DNA from: Arenibacter sp. P308M17
Lineage (GTDB): Bacteria; Bacteroidota; Bacteroidia; Flavobacteriales; Flavobacteriaceae
Direction: 5' to 3'
Assembly (NCBI RefSeq): GCF_003426735.1
Contig: NZ_QVON01000005.1
Coordinates: 124,001-188,000 of the forward strand
DNA: 64,000 nt
The notes beneath the pieces were generated by a model. The model saw only the letters and a program-made list of their open reading frames with translations. It had not been told where the DNA came from and ran no database searches. Below are positions 45,307 through 54,603 of this stretch, one piece after another; within the stretch, counting starts at the first letter, position 1; each line of letters starts with the position of its first letter. The position numbers and the translations under genes were made by a program.

Positions 45307-47673
45307 ATGAAAAATATTTTTTTAACATTTATGTTGTTCACGGCAGTCACATCCGCTCAGGAAAGTTACACGCTAAGTGGTACCATAACGGACGGAAGCA
45401 ATGGGGAAACCCTCTTTGGGGCCTCTGTATTTTTGGAGGGGACTACCATAGGCGTAACCACCAATGAATATGGTTTTTACTCCATTACAGCTCCCCAAGG
45501 GAACCACACTGTTATTATTTCCTATGTAGGATTTACCGAATTGAGAAAGGGGATAACCTTGGATCGGGATCAAAAAATGGATGTTGAAATCTTGGAATTC
45601 TCTACCCAACTGGACGAGGTTGTGTTGACGGCCGAGGAGCCGGAACGCGCCATCCTGAGAAAACCGGAGATGAGCGTTGCCAAATTAAATATGAAGACAG
45701 TGAAACAAATGCCGGTGGTATTGGGGGAGTTGGATATTATAAAGTCCCTGCAAATGCTTCCTGGAGTTACCAATAATGGGGAAGGTTCCAGTGGTTTTCA
45801 TGTTAGGGGCGGTGCCGCCGATCAAAATTTAGTGCTCTTGGACGAGGCCATTATTTATAATACCTCCCATTTGTTGGGTTTCTTTTCGGTCTTTAATGCA
45901 GATGCGATCAAGGATATAAAATTGTACAAAGGGGGTATTCCTGCGCGATTTGGGGGAAGGACATCTTCGGTATTGGATGTACGTCAGAAGGATGGGAATA
46001 GCAAAAATTTTGAAATGACCGGGGGAATCGGGCTTATTTCCAGCAGATTGGCCTTGGAAGGCCCTATGTTTAAGGAGAAGGGTTCCTTTTTAATTGCAGG
46101 GAGAGGATCATATGCCCATTTGTTGTTAAAGGCGGCCGGGGAAGATAACAGCGCCAACTTTTATGATCTGAACCTAAAGACCAATTACAACCTTAACGGC
46201 AGTAATCAGCTCTTTCTTTCCGGATATTTTGGTAGGGATGCGTTCCAATTTGGGGAAAGTTTTAATAGCAGTTACGGAAACCTGTCGGGAAATTTACGCT
46301 GGAACCACATTTTTAACGATAGATTGTTCTCCAACCTATCGTTGATATATAGCAAGTACGACTATGATCTGGGTATTGTCATAGAAGAGTTCGATTGGGT
46401 TTCCTCCATAAATAACTACAATATAAAATATGATTTAAAGTACTATACCAGTGAAAATTTTAAATTGGATTTTGGGGCCAGTGGCATTTATTATGATTTT
46501 GATCCAGGGCAAATTAGGCCAACTTCCGAAACATCGGAAATAAATCCATTATCCCTGGACCGGAAAAAGGCCTTTGAAAGCGCCCTGTATATAAATGCGG
46601 AACATAAGCTGACCGATAAGTTCACGGTACAGTATGGTCTTCGCTATAGTGTCTTTAGTCGCATGGGGGGACAGGCAATGACCGTGTATGCGGAAGACAG
46701 ACCGGTGGTGTATAACCCCCAATTGGATATATACGAAAGAGGTACCCCAGTGGGGGAGACCACATACGGGAAAAGCGAAACAATAGAAACTTATGGCAAT
46801 TTTGAGCCAAGGCTTTCACTTGCCTACCAGTTGAACGATTGGTCTTCTGTAAAGGCGGGGTATTCACGGGCAGCACAGTATATCCATTTACTGTCCAATA
46901 CCACCTCGGTTACGCCACTGGATGTGTGGACACCTAGCGGGGAATTTGTAAAACCGCAATTGTCGGATCAGTTTGCCTTGGGCTATTTTAGAAATTTCAA
47001 CGATAAGATGTATTCCATGGAGGTGGAAGCCTATTATAAGACTACGGATAATAGAATTGATTATATAGACGGATCGGACTTAATAGGGACCAATACTATT
47101 GAGACAGAAATTTTGAATGGGGAATCCAGGGCCTATGGGCTGGAATTTTTGGCCAGGAAAAATGAGGGCAGGTTTACGGGATGGTTTGCCTATACCTTTT
47201 CAAAATCGGAACAGCGGACCCCGGGAGGCAAGGCAGGAGGCTTGGGAATCAACAATGGCAAGTGGTACAACACGGCCTATGACAGGACCCATGATTTTTC
47301 CTTGACAGGGGCTTATGAGTTAAATGGAAAATGGTCGTTTGGAACGAATCTGGTATTCCAGACCGGAAGACCGGTCACCTATCCCAACGGACAGTATACC
47401 TATGAAGGCCTGTCCATTGCCAGTTATTCGGACCGAAATTCCGATCGCTTGCCGGCCTATCATAGATTGGATATTTCCGCTACTTATAGACCCAATAGAA
47501 AGCCCAACAATAGATGGAAAGGGGAGTGGGTCCTGGGCCTATATAATGTTTACAACCAAAAAAATGCAGCTTCCATCTCTTTTGGACAGAATGTGGATAC
47601 GGGAGCCAATGAAGCCACTAGAACGGCAATTTTCGGCATTGTACCATCAGTTACCTATAACTTTAAATTTTAA
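45307..47673 (+). CDS. TonB-dependent outer-membrane receptor with N-terminal carboxypeptidase-regulatory-like domain
   Basis: 788 residues; signal peptide ends near TAVTSAQES. Residues ~22-105 are a CarboxypepD_reg-like domain (LSGTITDGSNGETLFGASVF). The plug carries LQMLPGVTNNGEGSSGFHVR then GGAADQNLVLLDEA and YKGGIPARFGGRTSSVLDVR. The barrel ends in the usual aromatic strand (VTYNFKF). It lacks the SusC signature and has a DUF4249 lipoprotein as its partner instead of SusD, a pairing seen in Bacteroidota uptake systems of unknown substrate. It is divergent from the ECF sigma operon (273-bp gap). Confidence 0.92.
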   Translation: MKNIFLTFMLFTAVTSAQESYTLSGTITDGSNGETLFGASVFLEGTTIGVTTNEYGFYSITAPQGNHTVIISYVGFTELRKGITLDRDQKMDVEILEFSTQLDEVVLTAEEPERAILRKPEMSVAKLNMKTVKQMPVVLGELDIIKSLQMLPGVTNNGEGSSGFHVRGGAADQNLVLLDEAIIYNTSHLLGFFSVFNADAIKDIKLYKGGIPARFGGRTSSVLDVRQKDGNSKNFEMTGGIGLISSRLALEGPMFKEKGSFLIAGRGSYAHLLLKAAGEDNSANFYDLNLKTNYNLNGSNQLFLSGYFGRDAFQFGESFNSSYGNLSGNLRWNHIFNDRLFSNLSLIYSKYDYDLGIVIEEFDWVSSINNYNIKYDLKYYTSENFKLDFGASGIYYDFDPGQIRPTSETSEINPLSLDRKKAFESALYINAEHKLTDKFTVQYGLRYSVFSRMGGQAMTVYAEDRPVVYNPQLDIYERGTPVGETTYGKSETIETYGNFEPRLSLAYQLNDWSSVKAGYSRAAQYIHLLSNTTSVTPLDVWTPSGEFVKPQLSDQFALGYFRNFNDKMYSMEVEAYYKTTDNRIDYIDGSDLIGTNTIETEILNGESRAYGLEFLARKNEGRFTGWFAYTFSKSEQRTPGGKAGGLGINNGKWYNTAYDRTHDFSLTGAYELNGKWSFGTNLVFQTGRPVTYPNGQYTYEGLSIASYSDRNSDRLPAYHRLDISATYRPNRKPNNRWKGEWVLGLYNVYNQKNAASISFGQNVDTGANEATRTAIFGIVPSVTYNFKF

Positions 47674-47679
47674 TAGAAC

Positions 47680-48525
47680 ATGAAGACCATTATAAAGCTT
47701 GCAATTAGTTCAATATTAATAGTTTCCAGTGCCTGTACCGATGTGATAGATGTAGACGTGCAAACGGCACCGGCAAGATTAACTATTGAAGCTTCCTTGG
47801 ATTGGGAAAAAGGAACTTTGGGGAATGTACAGACCATTAAGCTTAGTACTTCCACCCTGTATTTTGGGAATAATACCAGTTCCGGTGTAACAGGGGCCTC
47901 TGTAAAAGTCACCAACAATGGCAATGGGTCAACCTACGTATTTGCGGATCAAAACAATGGGGAATACACCACTACATCTTTTGTACCGGTTTTGAACGAC
48001 ACCTATACCTTGGAAGTTATTTATAATAATGAAACCTATACGGCCACGGAGAGATTAATTCCTGTAGTGGATATCTCGGACCTTGCCCAATCGCGAAAAA
48101 AAGGTTTTAACGATGAAGATCTTGAAGTTAACGTTATATTTACGGATCCTGGGGAGGAAGAAAATTTTTACCTTTTTAAGTTTAAGAAACGGGGCGATCT
48201 ATTGCCTTATTTGGAGGATGCGGACGACGAATTTATAAACGGGAACGAAATTAGCTGGTATTTTGAGAAGGAGGAAGATGAAAGTACCGATAAAATAGAG
48301 GCATTTGTTCCCGGGGATATCGTGGATATATCGTTTTATGGTATTTCGGAACAGTATTCCAATTTTATAGGGATACTTATAGAACAGTCGGGCGGTACCG
48401 GCCTTTTTAGTTCAATTCCCGTTCCCCTTAAGGGAAATTGTATCAATGTTGATAATCCGGAAAATTATGCCTACGGATACTTTAGGTTAACGGAGATGGT
48501 GAAAAGAAGTTACACCTTCCAATAA
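47680..48525 (+). CDS. DUF4249 family lipoprotein
   Basis: 281 residues with lipoprotein signal (IVSSAC19TD), starting 6 bp after the receptor stop. DUF4249 features: C-TDVIDVDVQTAPARLTIEAS at the N-terminus, a first Ig-like part with GVTGASVKVTNNGN, NGEYTTTSFVPVLNDTYTLE and ATERLIPV. It is probably the surface partner of the TonB receptor, in the place SusD takes for SusC. The ligand is unknown. Slightly short compared with many family members, but the frame ends cleanly. Confidence 0.87.
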   Translation: MKTIIKLAISSILIVSSACTDVIDVDVQTAPARLTIEASLDWEKGTLGNVQTIKLSTSTLYFGNNTSSGVTGASVKVTNNGNGSTYVFADQNNGEYTTTSFVPVLNDTYTLEVIYNNETYTATERLIPVVDISDLAQSRKKGFNDEDLEVNVIFTDPGEEENFYLFKFKKRGDLLPYLEDADDEFINGNEISWYFEKEEDESTDKIEAFVPGDIVDISFYGISEQYSNFIGILIEQSGGTGLFSSIPVPLKGNCINVDNPENYAYGYFRLTEMVKRSYTFQ

Positions 48526-48546
48526 CCAAGATTAATATGGAACAAG

Positions 48547-49278
48547 ATGATAAAAGCAATAATTTTTGATCTTGATGGAACCCTGGTACATACCGAAATA
48601 TTAAAGGCGGAATCCTATGCCCGGGCCATTCGGATTTTGACCAAGGGGTCGGTATCACGGAAAATGGTCTTGGACAGTTTCGGGAAGTATGTGGGGCTTG
48701 CCAGAGCCGGGGTTGTGAACGGACTTTTTGAAGAATATAAAAAGCCATTATCCGAAGATATGGATGACCTTGATCCGGAAACCGTAAAAAGGGGAATTAT
48801 TACGGAGAGATTGGCCATATACCATGAAATGCTGAACGATAAGGATCTCTTATCCAGTCATTTTTGTAAATACAACCTTGAGCTGTTACACAGGGTCCAC
48901 GCGGATAATTATCGAACGGTAGTGGCTACCATGTCGCATCGCCCTGAGGCTGAAAAGGTTATCGAGGCCATGGGAATCCAGGGGAAATTGGATATTGTCC
49001 TTACCAGTGAGGATATTGTACAGGGAAAGCCACATCCGGAGATTTACCTTAAAGTGAAAGAGTTCCTCAAAATGGAATTCAATGAATGTTTGGTTATTGA
49101 AGATTCGGTCCACGGAATTAAGGCCGGACTTGCCGCAGGTATGCACGTCTTTGCCGTAACCAACCATATCACCAGGGATCAAGTGCATTCCGCAAATATA
49201 CTTGCCCCTTCTTTTATAGTGGACCAACCCAAGGAACTTATACATAGGGTTTACCATTTTTTAGAGAAAAGTAAATAG
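48547..49278 (+). CDS. HAD-superfamily phosphatase / beta-phosphoglucomutase-like
   Basis: 243 residues. HAD motif I is IIFDLDGTLVHTE (nucleophile Asp and general-acid Asp), motif II lies in RTVVATMSH, motif III Lys in VQGKPHPEIY, and motif IV in CLVIEDSVHGIKAGLAAGM. The helical cap between motifs I and II (residues ~15-85) marks subfamily I. It would dephosphorylate a sugar phosphate or similar small metabolite in the cytoplasm. It begins 21 bp after the DUF4249 stop and may be co-transcribed. Confidence 0.92.
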   Translation: MIKAIIFDLDGTLVHTEILKAESYARAIRILTKGSVSRKMVLDSFGKYVGLARAGVVNGLFEEYKKPLSEDMDDLDPETVKRGIITERLAIYHEMLNDKDLLSSHFCKYNLELLHRVHADNYRTVVATMSHRPEAEKVIEAMGIQGKLDIVLTSEDIVQGKPHPEIYLKVKEFLKMEFNECLVIEDSVHGIKAGLAAGMHVFAVTNHITRDQVHSANILAPSFIVDQPKELIHRVYHFLEKSK

Positions 49279-49538
49279 GGAAGCCGCTGCCGGTTTGGTA
49301 AGAGGATCGAGGCCGAATGATTTGGCCAACAAGGTTTATGGCCAGGGGAAGTTTTTCTGTAGGACTTCTTTGGTGGAATGTAGTTTAAGCTGTTTCCAAA
49401 ACGATGTGTAAACAATGGGTTTTTATCGTTCACTTGTTGCATTTTCTTTATTTTTTTTTATGAATTAAATTGCGCAGTAATTAATGATAATTGTATATTT
49501 GCAGCCGCTAAAGATAAAACCTATCGCAATTAGCGAAT
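49279..49538. other. Intergenic region upstream of tRNA-Arg
   Basis: 260 bp without a gene. A/T-rich DNA before the tRNA (TTCTTTATTTTTTTTTATGAAT) is followed by TAATTAATGATAATTGTATATTTGC; TATATTTG at about 49495-49502 matches the Bacteroidota -7 box and lies ~37 bp before the tRNA. A TTG around 20 bp further upstream is not evident, so the promoter call is tentative. Confidence 0.4.
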
Positions 49539-49612
49539 GGTCGCGTAGCTCAGCTGGATAGAGCATCTGCCTTCTAAGCAGACGGTCACACGTTCGAATC
49601 GTGTCGCGATCA
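49539..49612 (+). tRNA. tRNA-Arg (anticodon UCU)
   Basis: 74-nt cloverleaf without encoded CCA. Acceptor stem GGTCGCG pairs with CGCGATC (one G-U), discriminator A. The D arm is GCTC-AGCTGGATA-GAGC, the anticodon stem TCTGC/GCAGA encloses the loop CTTCTAA with anticodon TCT, and the T arm is ACACG-TTCGAAT-CGTGT. It decodes AGA. A terminator follows directly. Confidence 0.96.
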
Positions 49613-49628
49613 CATCAACAAACACGGG

Positions 49629-49660
49629 GCTTCCAAGAGATTGGAGGCTTTTTGTTTTTT
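49629..49660 (+). terminator. Intrinsic terminator after tRNA-Arg
   Basis: GCTTCCAA and TTGGAGGC (one G-U pair) form an 8-bp stem around the tetraloop GAGA, followed by TTTTTGTTTTTT. Good intrinsic terminator 17 bp after the tRNA. Confidence 0.85.
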
Positions 49661-50452
49661 AATTGGAAAGCCCACTTTAGGCTCACTTTTTTCCAAATCA
49701 ATTGAAACTTACGGATTGAATAAATAGCTAAATACTTCATAAGTTATTGATAATCAAATAAGTATGATTTATGGTTTTTAGGACGGCTTCTATTTGATAA
49801 GTTAAAAAGCAGGGGGTCATTATTATGGATAAAGGAAAAATATGCTAGTTCTCAAGTCCATGCTAATGGAAACCCAGTTGCTTGTCTAGGTGTTTTGCCG
49901 GGGTTAGGGTATTTATTCAATTGGGAGGAGGTGAAACATAGTATGAGGAGGGAGAGTATAAGGGGGGGTATGTGATGGTTGTTTTGGATGAAATATTTGA
50001 TTGTTTGAAGGGATGAAAGATTTGTATTTGTCAGTTATTAGATAAGGTTAATGGATATTGTGTATTACGAAGTTTTGGATGAAATTGAAGTTAGGAAATG
50101 GAAATGATTATAAAAAAACTACTATTATCATAATTGACTTTATCTGTAAAAAAGACAAATCGAAAAGGTTTTGTTCATATTTTTAATTTCAAAGGTCTCG
50201 GAATTCAGATTGAACTTATATATGAAATTTCAAAGGGGAAAACAGCTATTCTTAAAAAATGCCTTAATTTTATGCCTTGTGCTTTACGCATAAAGGTTTT
50301 TTGAATTTACATGTTTACTTATTTATTAATTTTCAAACTATAAATTTTTAGATTTTGAAGATCTTAGAAAGTTTCAGCAGATTTGAGTTATCATTAGCCT
50401 TGAATCAAATAAATAACATTGGGGTTTTACCCTGTTAATTATTCATCATCCA
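49661..50452. other. Gene-free AT-rich stretch between tRNA-Arg and the IclR gene
   Basis: About 790 bp with no supported gene. An open stretch around 49840-49975 translates to ASSQVHANGNPVACLG and on to a stop at VKHSMRRESIRGGM, but has no start codon after the preceding stop and no homology that I recognise; it could be a gene fragment. No integrase, insertion sequence or direct repeat of the tRNA 3' end is visible. The region marks the boundary between the housekeeping block and the second PUL. Confidence 0.5.
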
Positions 50453-51256
50453 ATGAAAGTTAAAAAGGAGAAAGAAGAAAATAAAGGGTCTAAACATAGT
50501 GTTCCCAATTTGGAGCGGGCCCTTAAAATACTGGAGTTACTTACCAAATATCCTGAAGGGTTGAATATTACGGATATAAGTAATCATTTGGATATACCTA
50601 TGAATAGTACATTTAGGATAACTTCTACCTTGTTGGATTTTGGGTATCTTTATAGAAACGAGGGTTCAAAAGCTTTTACAATTACTGGTAAATTGTTGTC
50701 GCTTGGATATTCTGTGTTGAATGAGCAAACCTTAATTGAAAAATCTATCGATGTTATGCGATTATTAAGAGATGATATTAAGGAAACTGTATTGTTGGGA
50801 ATAATGGTCAATCATGAGGGAATAGTATTGGAATTAATACCAGGTTTGCATTCTATAAAGTTTTGGGTGGATATTGGTACCGTTTTTCCTTCGAATGTTG
50901 CGGCCCCTAGTAAAGCTATGATTGCGTTTATGCCACTTAATCAGCAGAAGGAAATATTGGATAAAATGGATTTTAAGAAGTATACAAAGCAGACAATTAC
51001 CAACATTACGGACTATAAAAAGGTATTAAAAGAGGTTCGAACCAATGGATTTTCTACGGACAGGGGAGAGGAAGTCACCGGAGTCCATTGTGTCGGAGCT
51101 CCAATTTTTAATAGAAATGGTTCCCCTATCGCGGCAATATGGGTTACTGGCCCCGAGGAAAGGTTACCGGAAAAATCATTTAATGCAATAGGTGTGAAAG
51201 TTAAGGAGCATGCTAAGTTGATATCGGAGCGTTTTGGCTTTTATTCGGAGTTATAA
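50453..51256 (+). CDS. IclR-family transcriptional regulator
   Basis: 267 residues. The N-terminal winged helix-turn-helix (residues ~19-80: LERALKILELLTKYPEGLNI, TDISNHLDIPMNSTFRITST, LLDFGYLYRNEGSKAFTITG) is followed by the IclR effector-binding domain with VNHEGIVLELIPG, FPSNVAAPSKAMIAFMP and GEEVTGVHCVGAPIFNRNG. IclR proteins such as KdgR respond to sugar-acid breakdown products. It lies directly upstream of susC/susD of the second PUL in the same direction and ends in its own terminator, so it is a likely local regulator, replacing the hybrid two-component or SusR type more usual in PULs. Confidence 0.93.
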   Translation: MKVKKEKEENKGSKHSVPNLERALKILELLTKYPEGLNITDISNHLDIPMNSTFRITSTLLDFGYLYRNEGSKAFTITGKLLSLGYSVLNEQTLIEKSIDVMRLLRDDIKETVLLGIMVNHEGIVLELIPGLHSIKFWVDIGTVFPSNVAAPSKAMIAFMPLNQQKEILDKMDFKKYTKQTITNITDYKKVLKEVRTNGFSTDRGEEVTGVHCVGAPIFNRNGSPIAAIWVTGPEERLPEKSFNAIGVKVKEHAKLISERFGFYSEL

Positions 51257-51286
51257 CTAGGGAAATAGTTTATATTCTATTTAGGT

Positions 51287-51326
51287 AAAAAGGAGTTTTC
51301 ATACTTGAGAAAACTCCTTTTTTTAT
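51287..51326 (+). terminator. Strong intrinsic terminator of the IclR gene
   Basis: AAAAAGGAGTTTTC and GAAAACTCCTTTTT form a perfect 14-bp stem over an 8-nt loop (ATACTTGA) and run into a T-rich tail (TTTTTTTATTTTC). It separates the regulator from susC transcription. Confidence 0.92.
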
Positions 51327-51402
51327 TTTCTTAGTTTAAACATCATCATTTTAGGGTATAATTTGTTTTTTGTTAAAATATTAAAGTTTTATCAGTAACT
51401 CC

Positions 51403-51455
51403 TTGTTTGTAAAATTTATTATTCTATATTTGGAATAAATAACCATATATAGAAT
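51403..51455 (+). promoter_or_regulatory. susC promoter with embedded inverted-repeat operator
   Basis: TTG at 51403-51405, 19-bp spacer, TATATTTG at 51425-51432: an exact match to the Bacteroidota sigma-ABfr consensus TTG-N19-21-TAnnTTTG. The -7 box is framed by ATTC...GAAT (ATTCTATATTTGGAAT). A second half, ATATATAGAAT, lies 8 bp further on, so ATTCTATAT (51421-51429) and ATATAGAAT (51447-51455) form an inverted repeat. The module ends 3 bp before the susC ATG, leaving a very short leader. An almost identical 35-bp module occurs at 58522-58556. Confidence 0.82.
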
Positions 51456-51458
51456 AAT

Positions 51459-54400
51459 ATGAAAAATAAAATGTTACATGTTTTTGCCTTGTTGTTCCTG
51501 TGCAGTAGCTTGGCAAATAGAGTCCATGGAAAGGTCGGAGGGAATCCTTTGTTTGAGCCTGATTATTTATCAAATAGCCAGATAGTTGTTACAGGACAGG
51601 TGTTTTCAAAAACAGATGGTAGCCCGCTGCCTGGAGTGAACATTGTTGAGAAAGGAACTACCAACGGAGTTGTTACCGACTTTGATGGTAACTTCTCCAT
51701 TAATGTCAATGATGGTAATGCGGTATTGGTAGTTTCCTATATTGGCCATGCAACTTTGGAAGTTCCGATAAACGGAAGGACATCAGTGACCGTTTCTTTG
51801 GAAGAGAGTGCTACAGGATTGGATGAGGTTATAGTTTTGGGATACGGTTCGTCCAAAAAAAGTGATCTTACCGGTTCTGTTGGGCAAGTAAGTGGCGCCG
51901 AACTTACGAAAAGCTCCGGTGCTGTGCTACAACAAGCACTACAGGGTAAGGTGGCTGGTGCCCAAATTACCCAGACCAGTGGTTCTCCAGGAGCTGATTT
52001 ACGAGTAAGGATCCGGGGCAGTAACTCTGTTTATTACGGTAATGATCCATTATATGTTATTGATGGGGTGCCGGTTTCGGACGGATCACTTTCTTATATA
52101 AATCCGAACGATGTAGAATCAATCTCTGTACTTAAGGATGCTTCCGCTACGGCAATTTATGGAGCCAGGGGAGCAAATGGAGTAGTCATGGTAACGACCA
52201 AAAAAGGCCGTGCTGGCATCACTGAAGTAAGTATTGATTATTATTCAGGTGTTCAAAATGTTGCCAAAAAATTGGATGTGCTAAATGCACAGGAATGGGC
52301 CACCACAGCTCGATTGTTTTGGACCCGATTTCGCGATGGAGGCCTACTAAGTAGGGCATATTCAGAAGAAGAAATAGCAAACATGGGGGAAGGTACCAAT
52401 TGGCAAGATGAAATTTATAGAACGGCACCGATTCAAAATTATGACATAAGTGTGCGGGGAGGAAGTGATAAAACTAAATTTTTTGTTTCGGGAAATTATT
52501 TTGATCAACAGGGAATAGCAATAAATTCCAGATTTCAGAAAGGAACTTTAAGGGTAAACTTGGATCACACCATTAATGATAAATTTTCTATAGGGCTTCA
52601 TTTGACCCCAAGCTACATCGTAAATAGGCCAATTGATTCCGATATCATTTATCAAGGGATAATTCAGAACCCGGTATTGCCGGTAAGAAATGAAGATGGC
52701 TCCTATTCATCTCAGGCTGAAATTTGGAGGACTACCGGTATATACATGTCGCCTGAACATCAAAACCCGGTTCAAATGGCCTATGAAAGGGAGAATGTAG
52801 TGGAGCGCAGCCGTTTGTTAAGCGATTTATCTATTACTTATAATATTTTGGAAGGGTTGACATATAAATCAACTTTTGGTCTATATCTGGATAATAGGAC
52901 CGGTAGTTCCTTTACTCCATCCTATTTTGAATCAGAGATAACCAGAGGATCCAACGGTTCTGCAAGTCGCAATCAAACAAACAAATTTAACTGGTTACAT
53001 GAGAGTATTATAAATTATACAAAGGACGTTGATAAACACCATTTTGATGCTACTGCCGGATTCACGGCCCAATCGGACAGGGATGATTATTTTTCTACTA
53101 CAACTTGGGAATTCGCCAATAATAGTACCGGATATTACAATTTAGGCGCTGGTAATGATCCTCAAAATCCTAGTTCATATAGGAATCGATCTTCATTAGC
53201 CTCAGTACTTGGGAGGATAAATTACACTTTTGATCAGAAATATTTGTTGACAGTTTCTGGGCGTTATGACGGGTCAAGTAGATTTGGAGGCAATAATCAG
53301 TTCGGATTTTTCCCTTCAGCGGCATTGGCCTGGAGAGTAAATAAAGAATCCTTTTTAGAGGATGTAGAGGTAATAAGTAATATGAAACTAAGGTTAAGCG
53401 CTGGGCAAACAGGTAATCAAAGCATTCCTCTATATCAAAATGTTCAGACCTATGGTATAGGTTCCCCGGTAATCTTTGGAAATACGGAATATACAAGTAT
53501 AGTGCCAGGTTCTTTGGTAAACAACGATTTACGATGGGAAAAAACCGACCAATTTGATCTGGGTCTTGATCTTGGATTTTTTGGTTGGGGCAGTAATTTT
53601 GATTTCACAGTAGACTATTACTACAAAAAGACAACTGATCTTTTATTGAATGTCCAAATCCCTAGGCAGGGCGGTTATTCATCACTTTTGAAAAATATAG
53701 GCAGTGTAGAGAACCAAGGATTGGAATTTTCTACAGGTTTGGGCTTGGATTTTGGGGAGTTGAACTGGAATTTAAACGGTAATATTTCATTTAATAAAAA
53801 CAAGGTACTTCAACTTTCCGGCTCGGACAAATATTTTGGAAGTAGTATAAACCAACGTAGGGTTGGTGTTATCGGTAAAAATGGTGGTGCCGCAAGTGTC
53901 GTGATGGAAGGGCAGCCTTTGGGTGTTTTTTGGGGCAACATTTTTGATGGCCTGTGGCAGACCCAAGAGGAGTATGATAATGGACATATGGCCAATGATT
54001 CCAACTCGGGCCCTGGCTTTGAAAACTGGCGGGATATCGATGGGAATGGTGTCTTTGAAGAGGGTATAGATGAAACGGTTATAGGCGATCCAAATCCGGA
54101 TTATACCTTTTCCCTTTCAAGTGACTTAATGTATAAAGATTTTGATTTTAGTTTTTCCTTTTACGGTACACAGGGTAATGATATTTTGAATGCCTATAAA
54201 ATAGAAGGGCTATCACAGGTGAACAATCAAAATGTAATCACCTTGCTAAAGGAGGCTTGGGACGGTCCAGGAACTGGGAACCTTATTCCCAAAATAGATA
54301 GACCAGCAGGGCGCAGTGGGACATATCCCAATAGGGCCGCCACCAATTATATTGAGGATGGTTCTTTCATCCGCTTACAAAATGTCACCTTGGGTTATAC

Positions 54401-54593
54401 TTTTAAAAATCTAAACTTTTTGAAAAATGCAAGGCTATACATTAGTGGTGAAAACTTATTTGTCGTGACCGGTTATTCAGGATATGATCCGGAAGTCAAC
54501 TCCAGAGGAAATGACAATACCGTTTTGGGAGTGGATGATGGAGTCTATCCAAAATCCAGAACAATTCGAATTGGCGCACAATTAAAATTTTAA
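51459..54593 (+). CDS. SusC/RagA-type TonB-dependent outer-membrane receptor
   Basis: Complete 1044-residue SusC. Signal peptide ending near NRVHGKV, CarboxypepD_reg-like domain (~45-125: VTGQVFSKTDGSPLPGVNIV, VVTDFDGNFSIN), then the TonB-plug with the SusC signature GSPGADLRVRIRGSNSVYYG, NDPLYVIDGVPV and ATAIYGARGANGVVMVTTKK. The barrel contains GRINYTFDQKYLLTVSGRYD and ends in RTIRIGAQLKF. It imports oligosaccharides released at the surface by the second PUL with the SusD encoded 10 bp downstream. Its promoter carries the shared operator module. Confidence 0.97.
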   Translation: MKNKMLHVFALLFLCSSLANRVHGKVGGNPLFEPDYLSNSQIVVTGQVFSKTDGSPLPGVNIVEKGTTNGVVTDFDGNFSINVNDGNAVLVVSYIGHATLEVPINGRTSVTVSLEESATGLDEVIVLGYGSSKKSDLTGSVGQVSGAELTKSSGAVLQQALQGKVAGAQITQTSGSPGADLRVRIRGSNSVYYGNDPLYVIDGVPVSDGSLSYINPNDVESISVLKDASATAIYGARGANGVVMVTTKKGRAGITEVSIDYYSGVQNVAKKLDVLNAQEWATTARLFWTRFRDGGLLSRAYSEEEIANMGEGTNWQDEIYRTAPIQNYDISVRGGSDKTKFFVSGNYFDQQGIAINSRFQKGTLRVNLDHTINDKFSIGLHLTPSYIVNRPIDSDIIYQGIIQNPVLPVRNEDGSYSSQAEIWRTTGIYMSPEHQNPVQMAYERENVVERSRLLSDLSITYNILEGLTYKSTFGLYLDNRTGSSFTPSYFESEITRGSNGSASRNQTNKFNWLHESIINYTKDVDKHHFDATAGFTAQSDRDDYFSTTTWEFANNSTGYYNLGAGNDPQNPSSYRNRSSLASVLGRINYTFDQKYLLTVSGRYDGSSRFGGNNQFGFFPSAALAWRVNKESFLEDVEVISNMKLRLSAGQTGNQSIPLYQNVQTYGIGSPVIFGNTEYTSIVPGSLVNNDLRWEKTDQFDLGLDLGFFGWGSNFDFTVDYYYKKTTDLLLNVQIPRQGGYSSLLKNIGSVENQGLEFSTGLGLDFGELNWNLNGNISFNKNKVLQLSGSDKYFGSSINQRRVGVIGKNGGAASVVMEGQPLGVFWGNIFDGLWQTQEEYDNGHMANDSNSGPGFENWRDIDGNGVFEEGIDETVIGDPNPDYTFSLSSDLMYKDFDFSFSFYGTQGNDILNAYKIEGLSQVNNQNVITLLKEAWDGPGTGNLIPKIDRPAGRSGTYPNRAATNYIEDGSFIRLQNVTLGYTFKNLNFLKNARLYISGENLFVVTGYSGYDPEVNSRGNDNTVLGVDDGVYPKSRTIRIGAQLKF

Positions 54594-54603
54594 TATAAAG
54601 ATT

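Noticed and set aside
49613-50452. Integrase or att site expected next to tRNA-Arg
   Set aside because: No tyrosine recombinase motif and no second copy of the tRNA 3' end were seen in the window, so no integration site is annotated.
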